Position numbers and translations under genes: made by a program. Below, piece by piece: positions 1-17,009 of a stretch of DNA of 64,000 bases (position 1 is the first letter of the stretch; each line of letters starts with the position of its first letter). The DNA is from Oscheius sp. JU75 (taxonomy: Eukaryota > Nematoda > Chromadorea > Rhabditida > Rhabditidae): positions 7,254,001 through 7,318,000 of the forward strand of contig JASJZC010000006.1 in assembly GCA_037178855.1 (NCBI GenBank), in the 5' to 3' direction. Under the pieces are notes generated by a model. The model was not told where the DNA came from. It did no database searches and saw nothing but the letters and a program-made list of their open reading frames with translations.

Positions 1-495
1 AACACGCCCATTCCTGGTCTGAAGACTCTTCTTCATCCACTCTTCTTCCAATGTAAGTTCAGCTCAGTCTAGCGTCCCAAATGGGCATCTTTAGTGTACA
101 AGGTTGTGAAGCTGAAAGTATCCGATGGTCAGTTGGCTGCTCACTGCCTGCAGACGATGGAAAATGTGGCCTTGGGAGAGCAGAAACGGTACATCGAGTT
201 GGTCAACGGCAACCAAACGAAGGTCCTTTTCTGCTACGCTGGAAAGGATTGGCTAATCGAAGACGAGATCTCAAGAGATTGTGCCAAAGCCTTTAACATC
301 GATCATCATCATAGTCAGACGACGGACAAGAAGGAGGAAGAGGAGCTCCTGGACAAGACGGCCGCCTCTTTCCAAAATAAGGGCTGCTCCGTCTACTTCG
401 AAGCCGACGGTCACTTTCTCCAGAAGGCTCGTGCCGACTTTGTGGCAAATGCAATCGAAAAAATGTTCAAGGTTTCTCCGACCAGCAAACTGTAA
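1..495 (+). CDS. Alpha/beta hydrolase, DUF1057 family (3' part only)
   Basis: This is the C-terminal half of an alpha/beta-hydrolase-fold protein of the DUF1057 family (Pfam PF06342), a group best known from nematodes; no substrate is established. Two exons are visible: 1-52, and 95 to the TAA at 493-495, joined T|TG in frame (…PLFFQ-LYKVVKL…). The second exon carries the likely acid residue in GKDWLIED and the likely catalytic histidine in GHFLQK; the nucleophile-elbow exon lies outside the window. The same blocks occur in the two downstream paralogues (SDFLIE / DHFLQK and RDILIE / DHFLQK), so the family assignment rests on the array as a whole. The gene is cut by the window start. Family call is firm; function is unknown. 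Confidence 0.85.
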
Positions 496-589
496 TGAAC
501 ATTTCTATTCTCTTCATTGTATTTAACCGCGCGTTCGTTTCTCGAATGTTATTGAGACATAGGTTGAAAGGTTCATCAACCGGATTCAG

Positions 590-1825
590 ATGCTTAGTAG
601 GAATAGTCTTTCTCTAACCAGAACTCTCTGTTCTGCAATTGTGGATCGTGAAGCTATGCTCTACGCAAAAAGGCTAACATACAAAGGTGGAAAGGGCGAT
701 GATATAACGGTCGATGCTATCTACCAGGTACATTTTGAGAGTCACTACTGAAGAGACAATGCCAGGACACCCATCCTCGAGGAGGTGGTCGAGCCACGGT
801 TTTGGCCCAACATGGCTCGCCAGGAACACACAACGACTTCAAATATGTGACGCCAGCTTTGAGAGACAAAGATATTCGAGTCGTTTCCATCAACTATCCT
901 GGTCATGGGTTCACTCAGAGTGGGTTAGCAGTGAAGAACATCTATGTGTCTCTTCAGACGACCGTCGATTGACTTGGGAAAACCATGAGAGGAATAACTT
1001 CACCCGGACTCTTATGCATTCGTTGGAACTGTTCGGTAAAAAGAATCTTGTCTTCTTGGGACATTCGAGAGGCGGCGAAAACTCTCTTCAGCTGGCGGTC
1101 GAGTACATTGTATGTCTAGTTGACGGTTGAAAGGATCTTCTCTTCCAGGATGACTGTGTTGGAGTGATCATGCTAAATTGTCCTGGTCTGCGAATGCATC
1201 GCGGAATCCGCCCCTATTGGCCCTTGGAAATGGTCATGAAAATCACGTCGATTGACTTCATGAAGCCCATGATGTATCCCATCACCGGATTCAGTAAGTT
1301 TGTACAGGTCCCAAATATCGAATTGTAGTGTACAACAAAGTTCTTGGTCTGAAATGTTCTAGCGGAGAAGTCGCTGCTACATCGATGCTTCCCTTGAGAA
1401 CATTTGCCTTTCAAGGACTGAAACCGCTGGCTGAGGTCGTGTCTATTCATCCCACAGTAAGTCAACAAGGTTCGTGAGCAAGAAAAGTTCAGGTCCGATT
1501 GATGTATGGGTTCTCAGGGAGTGACTTTCTTATAGAGCGAGAGAACTCGGAAGAACTTGCTCAGTGTTTCCAGGGTCGAAGACATGTGGTGAGTTAAAAA
1601 GAAGACGAGAAAAAAAGAAGAAAAACTCAGGAATGTCACACAAAGAAGGATCCAATTGATGATCTCCGAATCCGAACAGAAATCAAAGAACATTTTCAAG
1701 AGGGAGGTCGGATCCTGACTGCCTTTTTTGCCAAAGAAGACCACTTTCTTCAGAAACATAGAGCATCCTCTATTGTCGACGCGATTGATGCAATGATCTC
1801 GAACCATGAGAAATCGTCGCAGTAG
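590..1825 (+). CDS. Alpha/beta hydrolase, DUF1057 family, second array member
   Basis: Second member of the tandem array. I start it at the ATG at 590, which opens a 46-codon exon (590-727) aligning with the first exon of the third copy. Following exons are 766-919, 958-1109, 1149-1292 and further exons to the TAG at 1823-1825. The predicted protein shows the oxyanion/strand motif HGSPGTHNDF, the nucleophile elbow GHSRGGEN, the acid SDFLIE and the histidine DHFLQKH, so the Ser-Asp-His triad appears complete. The N-terminus (MLSRNSLSLTRTL…) is basic, hydroxylated and lacks acidic residues, which could be a mitochondrial targeting peptide; that is inference. Introns are 38-50 nt. One donor (A|GTGGGT at 920) was chosen because it alone keeps the conserved frame. 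Substrate unknown. Confidence 0.88.
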
Positions 1826-2045
1826 TCAAACTTTGTACTCAGTTGCACTTTACACTTTCGCACTTTCTAGTCTCGTTCTTCTAGTCACTTCTTCTGAATT
1901 ATTTGTTTACTTTTGTTGCAGAATGACCGTCCGCGCCATTTGTCGAGCCATATTCGCTCGCTCAAGCCCCCTTCAGCCACAGGTAGTATCTTCTTTCTTC
2001 TGTTGATGTTTTTGTTGTATTTGACACGTATTTTGGGTAGAAATG

Positions 2046-2051
2046 AATAAA
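2046..2051 (+). promoter_or_regulatory. AATAAA polyadenylation signal of the second hydrolase
   Basis: A canonical AATAAA lies about 220 nt after the second hydrolase stop and upstream of the acceptor that precedes the third gene. The 1826-2215 gap otherwise shows only T-rich sequence and no supported coding exon. Confidence 0.5.
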
Positions 2052-2215
2052 TTTCTATGGAAAAGCATTTGAACGGCCGTTTGTTTGAAAATAATGAGGT
2101 CAAGAGGATTCCGCCGGCCTCACGACCTCATTTTCGTTTATTAGATCACTTTCCTTGTCCTCCCTTGCTGATTGTTTGTTTTCAGTGTAGAGTAGTTGGA
2201 AAAAGAACAATTTAC

Positions 2216-3410
2216 ATGACAATGCCGACGATGAAGGATTTGGAGAAGATGGTTCGTGTCGAGCCCGTAACATTTGATCTCAGCTGCGGAGAGCAGGTCA
2301 CTGTCGATTCTCATATTCAGGTTTTCCTCCAACTTTTCTTTGCTAACACAAGTTTCCAGGATACTCTTCCCTCGGGCAGCACAGTTGGAACAGTTCTCTG
2401 CCTTCACGGCTCACCAGGATCTCATAAAGACTTTAAATACATTACTCCTTTACTTTTCGACAAAGGAATTCGCGTTATAGGCATTAATTTTCCCGATTAT
2501 GGCTTCACAGCTGGTTCGTTTTCTTTCCGTTTCCTTGTTGTTGTCAATTTCAGGTCATGCGAAGCTCCGATTTGATAATATTGAGCGCAACAACTACGTA
2601 AAAGCTGTCATTGATCAGGTTTGTATCTTTTTTTTTTTTCGAAATGTATCCCTTCTTCGGTTTTAGGTCGGTGTAAACAATCGTCTCGTCGTCATGGGGC
2701 ACTCTAGAGGTTGCGAGAATGCCACGGGAACGGCTGTTCTGCTTTCCGTAAGCTCCTTTTCTTGATCTCACTGAATTTTTTCCGCTCAGGACCGTCTCTC
2801 CGGCCTCGTTCTTCTCAATCCGACAGGTCTTCGTCCTCATCGTGGTCTCCGTCCCTACTGGCTCATTCATTTCGTTTTATGGCTGCATAGTCTCAGCTCG
2901 TTCATGGAAACGGCCGTTGAGAATTTCTTACATTGGTGTGAGTAGCTTGCCTTTTTCTTAAAGTATCAGAGTTCAGTTTACAACAAGATTGGCCTTCGTC
3001 TGGATAATGGAAAACGAGCAGTGACATGTGTACGCACCATGTCACACATCGAGCTGGACAAGATAAAGTCGAAAATCGACGCTATCAACAGCAATAAACA
3101 GGTGCTTTCTACTTTTCGTCTCACGTATTTTCCCTTCCAGGTAAAAGTGCTGCAAGTCTATTCTGGAAGAGACATTCTGATCGAGCCCTCCGTTTCGAAA
3201 GAGCTCGCAGAGTGCTGGCACGACCATCAGGAAGTCATCTGCTCGCAGAAGAACGAAGAATCTGCAGCCAGAACCACGGAAGAAACGACGGAATTTTTCA
3301 AGGCTGGCACCAAGTCCGTCTCGGTCAACTTCCAGAAAGAAGACCATTTCCTGCAGAAGCATCAGGCTAAATTCGTCGCTGATTCCATTGAAACTATTTT
3401 GACCGTATAA
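2216..3410 (+). CDS. Alpha/beta hydrolase, DUF1057 family, third array member
   Basis: Third tandem member, roughly 330 residues. The start at 2216 follows a strong acceptor (TTTTCAG ending at 2185) with no upstream coding exon, so the mRNA is probably trans-spliced to a spliced leader. Exons include 2216-2320, 2360-2513, 2554-2618 and 2667-2747, ending at TAA 3408-3410. Motifs in order: HGSPGSHKDF (oxyanion region), GHSRGCEN (nucleophile Ser), RDILIEP (acid) and DHFLQKH (His). It lacks the basic leader of the second copy, so the paralogues may be in different compartments. Enzymes of this fold are usually esterases or lipases; no substrate can be read from the sequence. Confidence 0.9.
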
Positions 3411-3598
3411 TTTCCACTGAATCTCGTTAAATTTCTATTGGTTGTGCAATTTTCTCCCGATGAAAGCTTTAAAATTAACAGACCTTTATAAATTGTTTTT
3501 CACTGTCGATTCTCTAGGCCTATGTTCGAGATTTCATCCATGTTTCATCATTTCACCTATCTGAAATTTTTCATATCCGATCCACAAACTTGCGGCAA

Positions 3599-4049
3599 AT
3601 GAACAAACGGGATCTGAAGTTTATAAAAGCCGGTTTGCCGCTGTTCACGCTGATTTTCGGCGGAGCCTATGGCCTTCATTACTTCCAACAAGTTCGATAC
3701 GATTTCCGCAAAATTAGACAACTGGACGATAATTTGAGCAATCTCGTAGGTCCTTTTCTTGTTCCCATTCAAGCAAATTTTTTCAGAAAACTGACTTGTC
3801 CACAGGCGGATTGAAAGTACGAGACGGAGTGACGGTGGATAGCGTTTATAAAGAAGTCGCGACTATGGATACGGACAATTGGGTAAATATCCGTGGACCC
3901 AGGGAGACCGAGGACAACAGCGAGTATTTCAAGGCGAAGTGAGTGGTTTTGCTTGTGGTGAAATACTTTGGTACGTTTTTAGAGCACAGCAGCAAGTCGA
4001 AAATCGCCAGACGCGGCAGCAGAAGCTCAAAGAAACGGATTCTTCATAA
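3599..4049 (+). CDS. cox-16: Cytochrome c oxidase assembly protein COX16
   Basis: COX16 is an inner-mitochondrial-membrane protein needed to assemble cytochrome c oxidase; in mammals it helps metallate and insert COX2. Three exons (3599-3745, 3787-3938, 3983-4049) give about 121 residues, close to the usual 105-120. The N-terminal basic stretch is followed by one membrane segment (GLPLFTLIFGGAYGLHYF) and the family signature QVRYDFRK, then DNWVNIRGPR, which matches the conserved DWxNIRGPR block near the COX16 C-terminus. The start is the first ATG in frame. It is convergent with the ShKT gene that ends at 4164. Assignment is by motif order and length. Confidence 0.9.
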
Positions 4050-4163
4050 TTTTGTTGATTTTTCTCGAGTAGATAGGATATATACAGATTTATTAGAGGA
4101 TTGGTCGAGTCGTGAGAATCCGGCATAGAATGAAAGAAGAAAAAACGAGGTTTTGAGGAAAGA

Positions 4164-5162
4164 CTAGCACATTCCACAGCTCCTTCCGCAGTAGGACATT
4201 TTCTGGGGCTGGGTGTAGAAGCTGCTGGTGCAGAATCCGTTCTGGACCCAACTCTGACAGCTGAAAAGGCTCTTTTGGGCTAGAAAGGACGGTTGGGTTT
4301 TGGGAATATAAAGCCAAAGATTTTTAGATTTCCTCTTGAATTTTCAAGAGGATCTGCTCGTTTATATTCGAAACATTATAGACTGGGAGATTGAACTTAC
4401 TTGGTCCCTTTGTCTCCACAAACCCCGCTGCCAGGATAGGCTGTGGTCGTTGAGTTGTCTGAAAAATGTTGGCGGTCTACGCACAATCAGCCTGGACCCA
4501 CTTGTACAGAAGCCGCAGGTCTTCTGACAGTTGACCATGACGAAGCTCTGCATGTCGATGTTTCTGCAGATGGACACCTAAGAATCATTATGGCAAAATT
4601 TCTAAACAATACAGACATCGTTGGAGCACTGGATGACAGCATCAACACATCCGCCAGCATCGCAAAGACCACAGGTCTTTGGACAGTCGTTGGCGAGGAT
4701 GACTCTCCATCTCGGGTCATTGCACTGGGCAGTGGTGATAGACTCGCACTTGACTCCCGGGAACTCAGCATTTCTACAGGCATAGGCAGGGGTGAGGCAA
4801 CAGAAGGCACAAGACTTGGGACAGGTCTTGATCATGGCCTGCTTTTGTCCCTCATCGATAGCAGTGCCGCCCTTTTTGAAGCAGAGAGCTTCACGGTCAG
4901 TGTCTGTTCCAGCAACGAGAGGAGTGGTTATGGAGAGGAGACTCTGGCAGACGGCTGTATCGATGGTATCATCGCAGGAAACAGCGTTCTCTGCCCACTT
5001 AAAAGGGGATTTTGCTTGGATAATCTTAGAAAGTTACTTTTCCATCCGAGGTGGTGCAGTTTGCATCTGTTGTGAAACTTTTTTATTCTTTGATAAGTAC
5101 CAACCTGAAGTGATTGCTGCGTAACAAACACTGAAAGTTAGAAGGAAGACGAGTAGTTTCAT
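4164..5162 (-). CDS. Secreted protein with four tandem ShKT domains (copy 1)
   Basis: A signal peptide (MKLLVFLLTFSVCYA) is followed by four consecutive ShKT domains, each with six cysteines; the clearest end in CPKSCAFC, CPKTCGLC, CQKTCGFC and CGRSCGMC. ShKT domains are short disulfide-rich modules very common in secreted nematode proteins, often in surface, glandular or enzyme-associated proteins; the domain name comes from a sea anemone peptide and does not by itself imply toxicity. About six exons, stop TAG at 4164-4166. The last intron (roughly 4260-4400) is longer than its neighbours. The start is supported by the signal peptide and a TATA box just upstream. A paralogue follows at 6138-7132, with one stretch nearly identical at the DNA level. 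Confidence 0.88.
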
Positions 5163-5192
5163 TTTCTGAAGGATAAATCATTTCGTCCTTCG

Positions 5193-5213
5193 TTATATAG
5201 ACGCTCCAAACAA
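5193..5213 (-). promoter_or_regulatory. TATA box and shared upstream element of ShKT copy 1
   Basis: Read on the minus strand, a TATATAA lies about 30 nt upstream of the ATG and is preceded by TTGTTTGGA. The same two elements occur in the same order upstream of copy 2, so this is likely the core promoter plus a common activator site. Confidence 0.55.
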
Positions 5214-6137
5214 AGTCTTCTTTGTCAAGCGCTTAATTTGACTACCAGTCTCTGTGTCTCGTTTACGCTTTTCTGTTTGATCAGCTGTCTTTACGGACTA
5301 TGTGGCAATTTAGCGCAAATCGGGACAAACAAACACAGACAGAATGTCGCTTACTGTAGGCTGATTTGGGCAAAAACTGGTCCAGGACACAGCAATCAAT
5401 CAGCAGAGTTCAGAAATTTGTGACTACCACAGCTTTGTATATCGACATTTAGACTGCTCCATGTCTTTCCTGTTGAGTCGTCCCGCATCTTCTCTGTAAA
5501 AGTCTTACTCTAAATGTTTCTATACTGTATACAGTGTTCTGTAATCTTCTTTTGGAACGAGGCTATCACTGAAGGAAATTTCAATTTATTCTTTGACGAC
5601 TTTGGCGTTGAACGTTATTCAAAGCTAGGAAAATCAGAAGCCGTAGATAAAAAAGATGTAAGAACTCAATTATAGGCCACTCTCGTTTGTTTCCAGAAGA
5701 ATTTCGATCGCAGAATGTGAAGAGCAGACACATTCCTTTCCAAAGTTCTTAATTAAAGGTAGGAATAACATCTTCTCTTTTTCCGAATAGAAATTGCTCT
5801 CTTTTCTGGCTCTTCTCATTAATCCGACATGTACCAAATGGGACTCACATTCTGCTCACGCCTCCAAGCTGCTTGAAAACTGTAATCAAGCATTCTTTGA
5901 GTTGTGCTGACATTTCTTTCAAGAAGATCTCTGACTACATGACTTGCGGCGAAGAAACTAGTCTCGAGGCTGTCTCACACAAGTTGAAAGATGTCTCAAC
6001 GTTGTACCATGTCACAATGTAGAGAGCTAGCGATAGTTTATTAGTGGAGCTGGTCAGACTCCATTTCAGAGCTCACGTCGCGCACATCCCGGTCTCTACG
6101 CAGATAAAAACTAAACACACATAACAAAGATTGTCTT
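5214..6137. other. Intergenic region between the two ShKT genes
   Basis: About 920 bases with no coding exon I can support. It must hold the distal promoter of copy 1 and the 3' flank of copy 2. No tRNA, repeat or transposon ends were recognised. Confidence 0.5.
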
Positions 6138-7132
6138 CTAACAGAGTCCACAGCTACGAGCACAGTAACTCTTCTTCTGTACGTCTGTGTAGAATTGATT
6201 GATGCAGAAGCCGTTCTTCAGCCAACTGGCACAGCTGAAATCGCAAGGTCACGGTAGATCGACGACTCCCAACTTACTTTGTACCCTTATCGATACATCC
6301 AGAAGGGGAGATGGTAGTCGAGGAGTTGTCTACAAGACGATTACGCTGCAAATATTGAACCTACTGGTACAGAAACCGCAAGTCTTCTGACAGTTGGTCT
6401 TGACGAAGCTCTGCATGTCAATGTTCTTGCAGATGCTCTTGTCGTTAGCACACTGGATAACGGCGTCGACACATCCTCCCTGATCGCAGAGACCACAGGT
6501 CTTGGGACAGTCGTTAGCAAGAATCATTCTCCATTTCGGGTCCTTACACTGGGCCTGAGTGACCGTCTCGCACTTTACGCCAGGGAACTCCTTGTTGAGA
6601 CAGGTAAAGGCGGGGGTGAGGCAACAGAAGGCACAAGACTTGGGACAGGTCTTGATCATGGCCTGCTTTTGTCCCTCATCGATAGCAGTGCCGCCCTTTT
6701 TGAAGCAGAGAGCCTCACGGTCAGTGTCTGTTCCAGCAACGAGAGGAGTGGTTATGGAGAGGAGACTCTGGCAGACGGCTGTATCGATGGTGTCGTCACA
6801 GGCGAAGGCGCTTTCGGCCCACTGGAAAAGAAACAAAAGGTCTTTCTTTACTAGAACAGGGACTGCTCATTAGTCAAGAAGCTTGCATTCTTCAGACAAG
6901 CAGTCTAGTCATGTCAATACTTGGAAAGTCGGCTGTTTTGCTCCAAAGTACCGACTATTTCTGGTCCTCCCGGAAACCACCCAAAATCACATTAGATAAC
7001 AAACCTTTCCATCGGTGGTTGTGCAGTTGGCATCTGAACAGACAGACATTGATAAAAAATGACTCACTTACCCGATGTGATTGCGGCATGAGTCGCTATT
7101 ACGGTAGCTGCCAACAGCAGAAGGAAGCGCAT
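6138..7132 (-). CDS. Secreted protein with four tandem ShKT domains (copy 2)
   Basis: Paralogue of the gene at 4164-5162 with the same exon layout: signal peptide (MRFLLLLAATVIATHA), a tiny second exon (DANCTTTDGK), then four six-cysteine ShKT domains ending CPKSCAFC, CPKTCGLC, CQKTCGFC and CARSCGLC; stop TAG at 6138-6140. Copy 1 carries an extra short intron inside the third domain where copy 2 is continuous. Outside a patch of about 180 bp the two genes have clearly diverged. Expression is probably driven by the TATAAATA at 7168-7175. Extracellular role unknown. Confidence 0.88.
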
Positions 7133-7167
7133 GTGGACCAAGGTGAGCTGATCGGCAACGTTTTTCC

Positions 7168-7192
7168 TATTTATACAGGTCAGTCCAAACAA
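7168..7192 (-). promoter_or_regulatory. TATA box and shared upstream element of ShKT copy 2
   Basis: On the minus strand TATAAATA is preceded by TTGTTTGGA, the arrangement also seen upstream of copy 1. The conservation of both elements in otherwise diverged promoters supports a functional core promoter. Confidence 0.55.
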
Positions 7193-7400
7193 TGACTCTT
7201 TTGTTAAGTTGTCAGAGGATAGTTTGTAGTAGCTTCACACATATCCGTTTGTACAGCTGCCACGTGGCTGCCTGGCACCGTTGGCACATATTCAAATGAT
7301 TCGGTGTATGATTGTGAACTCTTTGTCTTCTTCAAAACAAAGACATAACTACACATGAAAATGTGTTCATTTGGTAAACAACAAAACAAGAAAAAGGATC

Positions 7401-12443
<5,043 letters not shown>

Positions 12444-14287
12444 ACTGTATCAGCCACAGTCCCCTCCCCTAACTTTCCAGTCTTCTTCGCTCTGAAGCAG
12501 ATCAGTTCACAAGGACACAAAGAGGAAATGAGAGTATAGCTTGTGTCATGTCCGAGTCGCAATCAGTCATAGGACAGACGAATTGTCGTGTTCTCGCTCT
12601 GTGTCTTTCATTTGAGTTTCGTATTAGTACATGATTAGGTTAACGTTTAATTCTTTTAGTCCAGGACCGTTAAACGATGCCACTTTCTCATGTCTGGGAC
12701 TACAAGCTGTGTTCTGCCAATACGAAAACTAAAAGCACTCTGATTTGACTGGAAGATTAGAGCCAGGCAGATTGACAAGTTAAATTGAAATAATCATGGG
12801 ATAGGAGAACTAGAGTGAGAGAGAAGCATTTGAAGAAACCTAAAAGGAACATAATGAGAAAAGTGGGCGGAAAGTGTTCGGCTGACAGGTACAGATTGAA
12901 GCACGGAGAAGAATATAGATTTTTTTGAAGTTTGATTCAAAGTTTAAACGTTAGCAGTGAAAATATAACGGTATGAGCACTGCTCTTCGATCTCAGAGAC
13001 CCATTTGATCGAGTTTCTATTGAGAACAACAAAGTAACAGTTCTAACTATTGGAACCGACATCGAATTTTTTCAATTGTTCTGCTATCCCGACTGGCGAA
13101 AGGCCCTGCCAACAACAGGTGCCAACCAATCTTTCAGACATACTATCGATTAGAAGCTCAAAGGGTATAGGTAGTACAAGTCTAACGAGAAGGTGTCAAG
13201 TATCTGGTGGAAGCTGAGCAAGATCATAAAGCGATAAAGGTGTCGGAGAAAACAGATAAACCGGTCTATAAACTCAGATGGAGACAACAGAAATTCCGAT
13301 GTTCTGTTTGAGAATAAAGAATGAGATCAGCTGTTTTCACTCCCGAAAGTAAAGGTGTGCTATTAGATTACAACTTTTGACATAACTGCTCTCGGACATG
13401 TGTCACCAAACAGCACCTGGGGACCAGGTAGGAGACGTATCGTGGAATAGGATTGCAGGTAAAGTGGGGTCTCTCGTCGATTGACGTCAGCTTTGTCAGG
13501 AAACCAGCAAGTTGCAAAGCTTTGAAACAGGGGGCACGCGGAAATGACCCGGAGGTAGTCGGAATATCTCTGACCACCAGCCATAAACGCAGCCGCACAA
13601 ATGCCCCTGTGTAATGCTCATGGTGGTGACATGTCGAAAATTGTGAACTTGCTCGTGACGAACATCAAGTTGGGATTTTTGGGAGAATCGCCTGGAATTG
13701 ACGCAACTCGAACCTTCACGGTATCGTGCTCGTCGGAAGTTTCGCGAAAATGTAATGCGACTGAAGGAAATACGAAAAGTCTAAAGCAGCAGTGCAAATG
13801 CAGTGGGACCAAAAAGTTGAGAGACAATTGCAATAGCCAGTGGCCAAAAGCCTGCGGGAGCAGTTGGTTTTTTGAGACTGACGCGCCCTCTCACCGCACC
13901 AACTGTCTATCCAATGTATTAATCCACCAGCCGCAGAATCCAGGAACTGCGCGAAAAGTAGTGATATTCCCGCGAGGTAGGAAGCTGCAAACAATCGAGG
14001 TGTGACAATGATGGTGCACAGATTACACTTTACCTATCACTCGTTTAGCCTCAGGTACGCATTCCGGTTTACAACAAAGGAGTGAGGCCAACGTGGGGGC
14101 ATCGAGGAAAGACGCCCATTGGCATAATACCGCCAACGAGCTTGGAAGACTTGACAAACATCAAACTGCTGGAGCAAATTCCGCCAAATCTCACCCAAAC
14201 CAACAACTCGAACAAAGAAATAGAAAACGTACATACAACAACCTTTCTTATCCGAAAATGGAGCAAAAGGAGATAACAATAACGATT
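12444..14287. other. Intergenic region upstream of TMC and downstream of rps-5
   Basis: About 1.8 kb without a gene I can support. Several open frames of 70-134 codons overlap on both strands (for example plus strand 13601-14005) but lack splice structure, recognisable domains or coding-like composition. It probably holds the TMC promoter and the 3' flank of rps-5. Confidence 0.5.
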
Positions 14288-15334
<1,047 letters not shown>

Positions 15335-15785
15335 TTTTACCTGCAAATTCATGAAAAATATACGATCAGAGGAATAAGAAATAGACAGAGGGAAATGTAG
15401 AAATTGGACTAGAAAAATGCTAGTTTGCAAAAAAGCGGATGAGAAATCCTCGTTTTCCAGTTTTTTTCTCACTATTCTAACCTCACCTCTACAGTCAAAA
15501 CGGGTTCACCCAGTCTTCGAGCACTAGGAACCACAAAAACAATGAGAAAGAGAGGAGAACGAGCATGAAAAAAGAAAAAGTTGGCGTAGGCCAACAGAGT
15601 TTTAGAATATGTTAAAGGACTGAGCGGGTGTATGGTAGGGGAAAATCGTGACGGGACCCAGTCTACGTCTCGAGACGATCTTCTCCCGAGTAGGCGGCAA
15701 AACGATTTATTTCTTTTTTCTATTCGCCGGTATTTTTTTTTATTACGGAACAAGAGCCCTGAGCAGTTTCTGCCTGCGTTCAATT
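15335..15785. promoter_or_regulatory. Divergent promoter region between rps-5 and the PDI gene
   Basis: The 451 bp between the two start codons must contain the promoters of a ribosomal protein gene and an ER foldase gene. I see A/T-rich tracts and a strong acceptor next to the rps-5 start, but no element I can name. Confidence 0.4.
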
Positions 15786-16892
15786 ATGAAGGCCCTTCTA
15801 CTGTGCTTTGGTTAGTTTTGGCATCCTATTACTCATTACTCGTTTGTTTGATCGGAATTACAGAAGAAACATGCTTTCTATCACGTCACAGATTGGTTCA
15901 AAGTTATAACCTTTTTTCAGTGATTGGAGCCGTCTTCGGCGGTGGAAACGATGTCGTAGAGCTTACCGATGCTAACTTTGATAAGGTAGTTCGTTTCCTT
16001 TAACACTTAAAAACTTACCCATTCAGCTCGTCCTCAACAGCAAGGATACCTGGCTCGTCGAGTTTTTTGCTCCCTGGTGCGGTCACTGTAAAAATCTCGA
16101 ACCTCATTGGAAGGCTGCCGCTACTCAGCTTAAGGGCAAGGTCAAACTTGGAGCTCTGGATGCCACCGTTCACAACGCTGCGGCCCAGAAGTTTGGAATT
16201 CGTGGATTTCCTACCATCAAGTACTTCGCTCCTGGATCTGATACTTCTGACGCCGTGGACTATGATGGTGGACGTTCTACATCCGATATCGTTTCTTGGG
16301 CTACGTCAAAGGCTGCTGAAAACTTGCCGGCGCCTGAAGTACTGGAGGGAGTTAACAAGAAGGTTGTCAAAGGTGGCTGATCTCGTTTGTTTCATTTTAT
16401 GATCTTATTTTAGAAGCTTGCAAGGACAAACAGCTCTGCATTTTTGCCTTCCTTCCTCACATTCTTGACTGCCAATCAAAGTGCCGTAACGACTACCTCA
16501 CCATTTTGAAGGAGCTCAGTGAAGTCCACAAGAAAAGTCAATGGGGATGGATTTGGTTCGAGGCTGGAGCCCAGCCAGCTGTTGAAGAAGCCTTCGAAGT
16601 CGGAGGTTTTGGATATCCCGCTATGGCTGCTCTTAACTATCGCAAGATGAAATTTGCCCAGCTCAAGGTTTGCCCCTTTTTCAATTGGTCTCATGACCCG
16701 CATTTCTTTCAGGGATCCTTCAGCAAAGATGGCATCCACGAGTTCCTCCGCGACCTGTCCTACGGAAAGGGCCGAACTGTCTCGATAAAGGGAGCCGAGT
16801 TCCCCAAGGTAGTCAAGACTGACACCTGGGACGGAAAGGACGGAGAGTTGCCTGTCGAAGAAGACGTCGACCTTGACAAGACAGAGCTGTAG
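15786..16892 (+). CDS. Protein disulfide isomerase, PDIA6/P5 type, single thioredoxin domain
   Basis: An ER oxidoreductase that forms and rearranges disulfides in secretory proteins. A signal peptide ([14 protein letters not shown]) leads straight into one thioredoxin domain with active site [12 protein letters not shown] and cis-proline GFPTIKYF, then the P5-specific b domain ([27 protein letters not shown]), an acidic linker and a C-terminal KTEL retrieval signal. The total is about 290 residues, against about 440 for usual PDIA6, which has two thioredoxin domains; the retained one matches the second (ELTDANFDK … CGHCKNLEP). The first intron joins the signal peptide to this domain in frame, and I find no upstream CGHC exon. 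Five exons; stop TAG at 16890-16892. Confidence 0.93.
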
Positions 16893-17003
16893 TTGAATAG
16901 TTCGTTTATTTTTTGTATTGTTGTTATATTTATTTGATCTCATTTAAAACTGGTTTTGTTTTGTACGGTTTCTGGAGGTGTCTTGTCTGCTTTTCCCTGT
17001 GAT

Positions 17004-17009
17004 AATAAA
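17004..17009 (+). promoter_or_regulatory. AATAAA polyadenylation signal of the PDI gene
   Basis: A canonical AATAAA lies about 112 nt after the stop codon in T/G-rich sequence. Confidence 0.5.

Noticed and set aside
4164-7132. Venom-type toxin genes
   Set aside because: ShKT domains are common in ordinary secreted nematode proteins; four tandem domains with a signal peptide do not indicate toxicity.
13601-14005. 134-codon plus-strand open frame in the TMC/rps-5 gap
   Set aside because: No domain, no splice partners, open frames of similar length on the opposite strand, and no coding-like composition.
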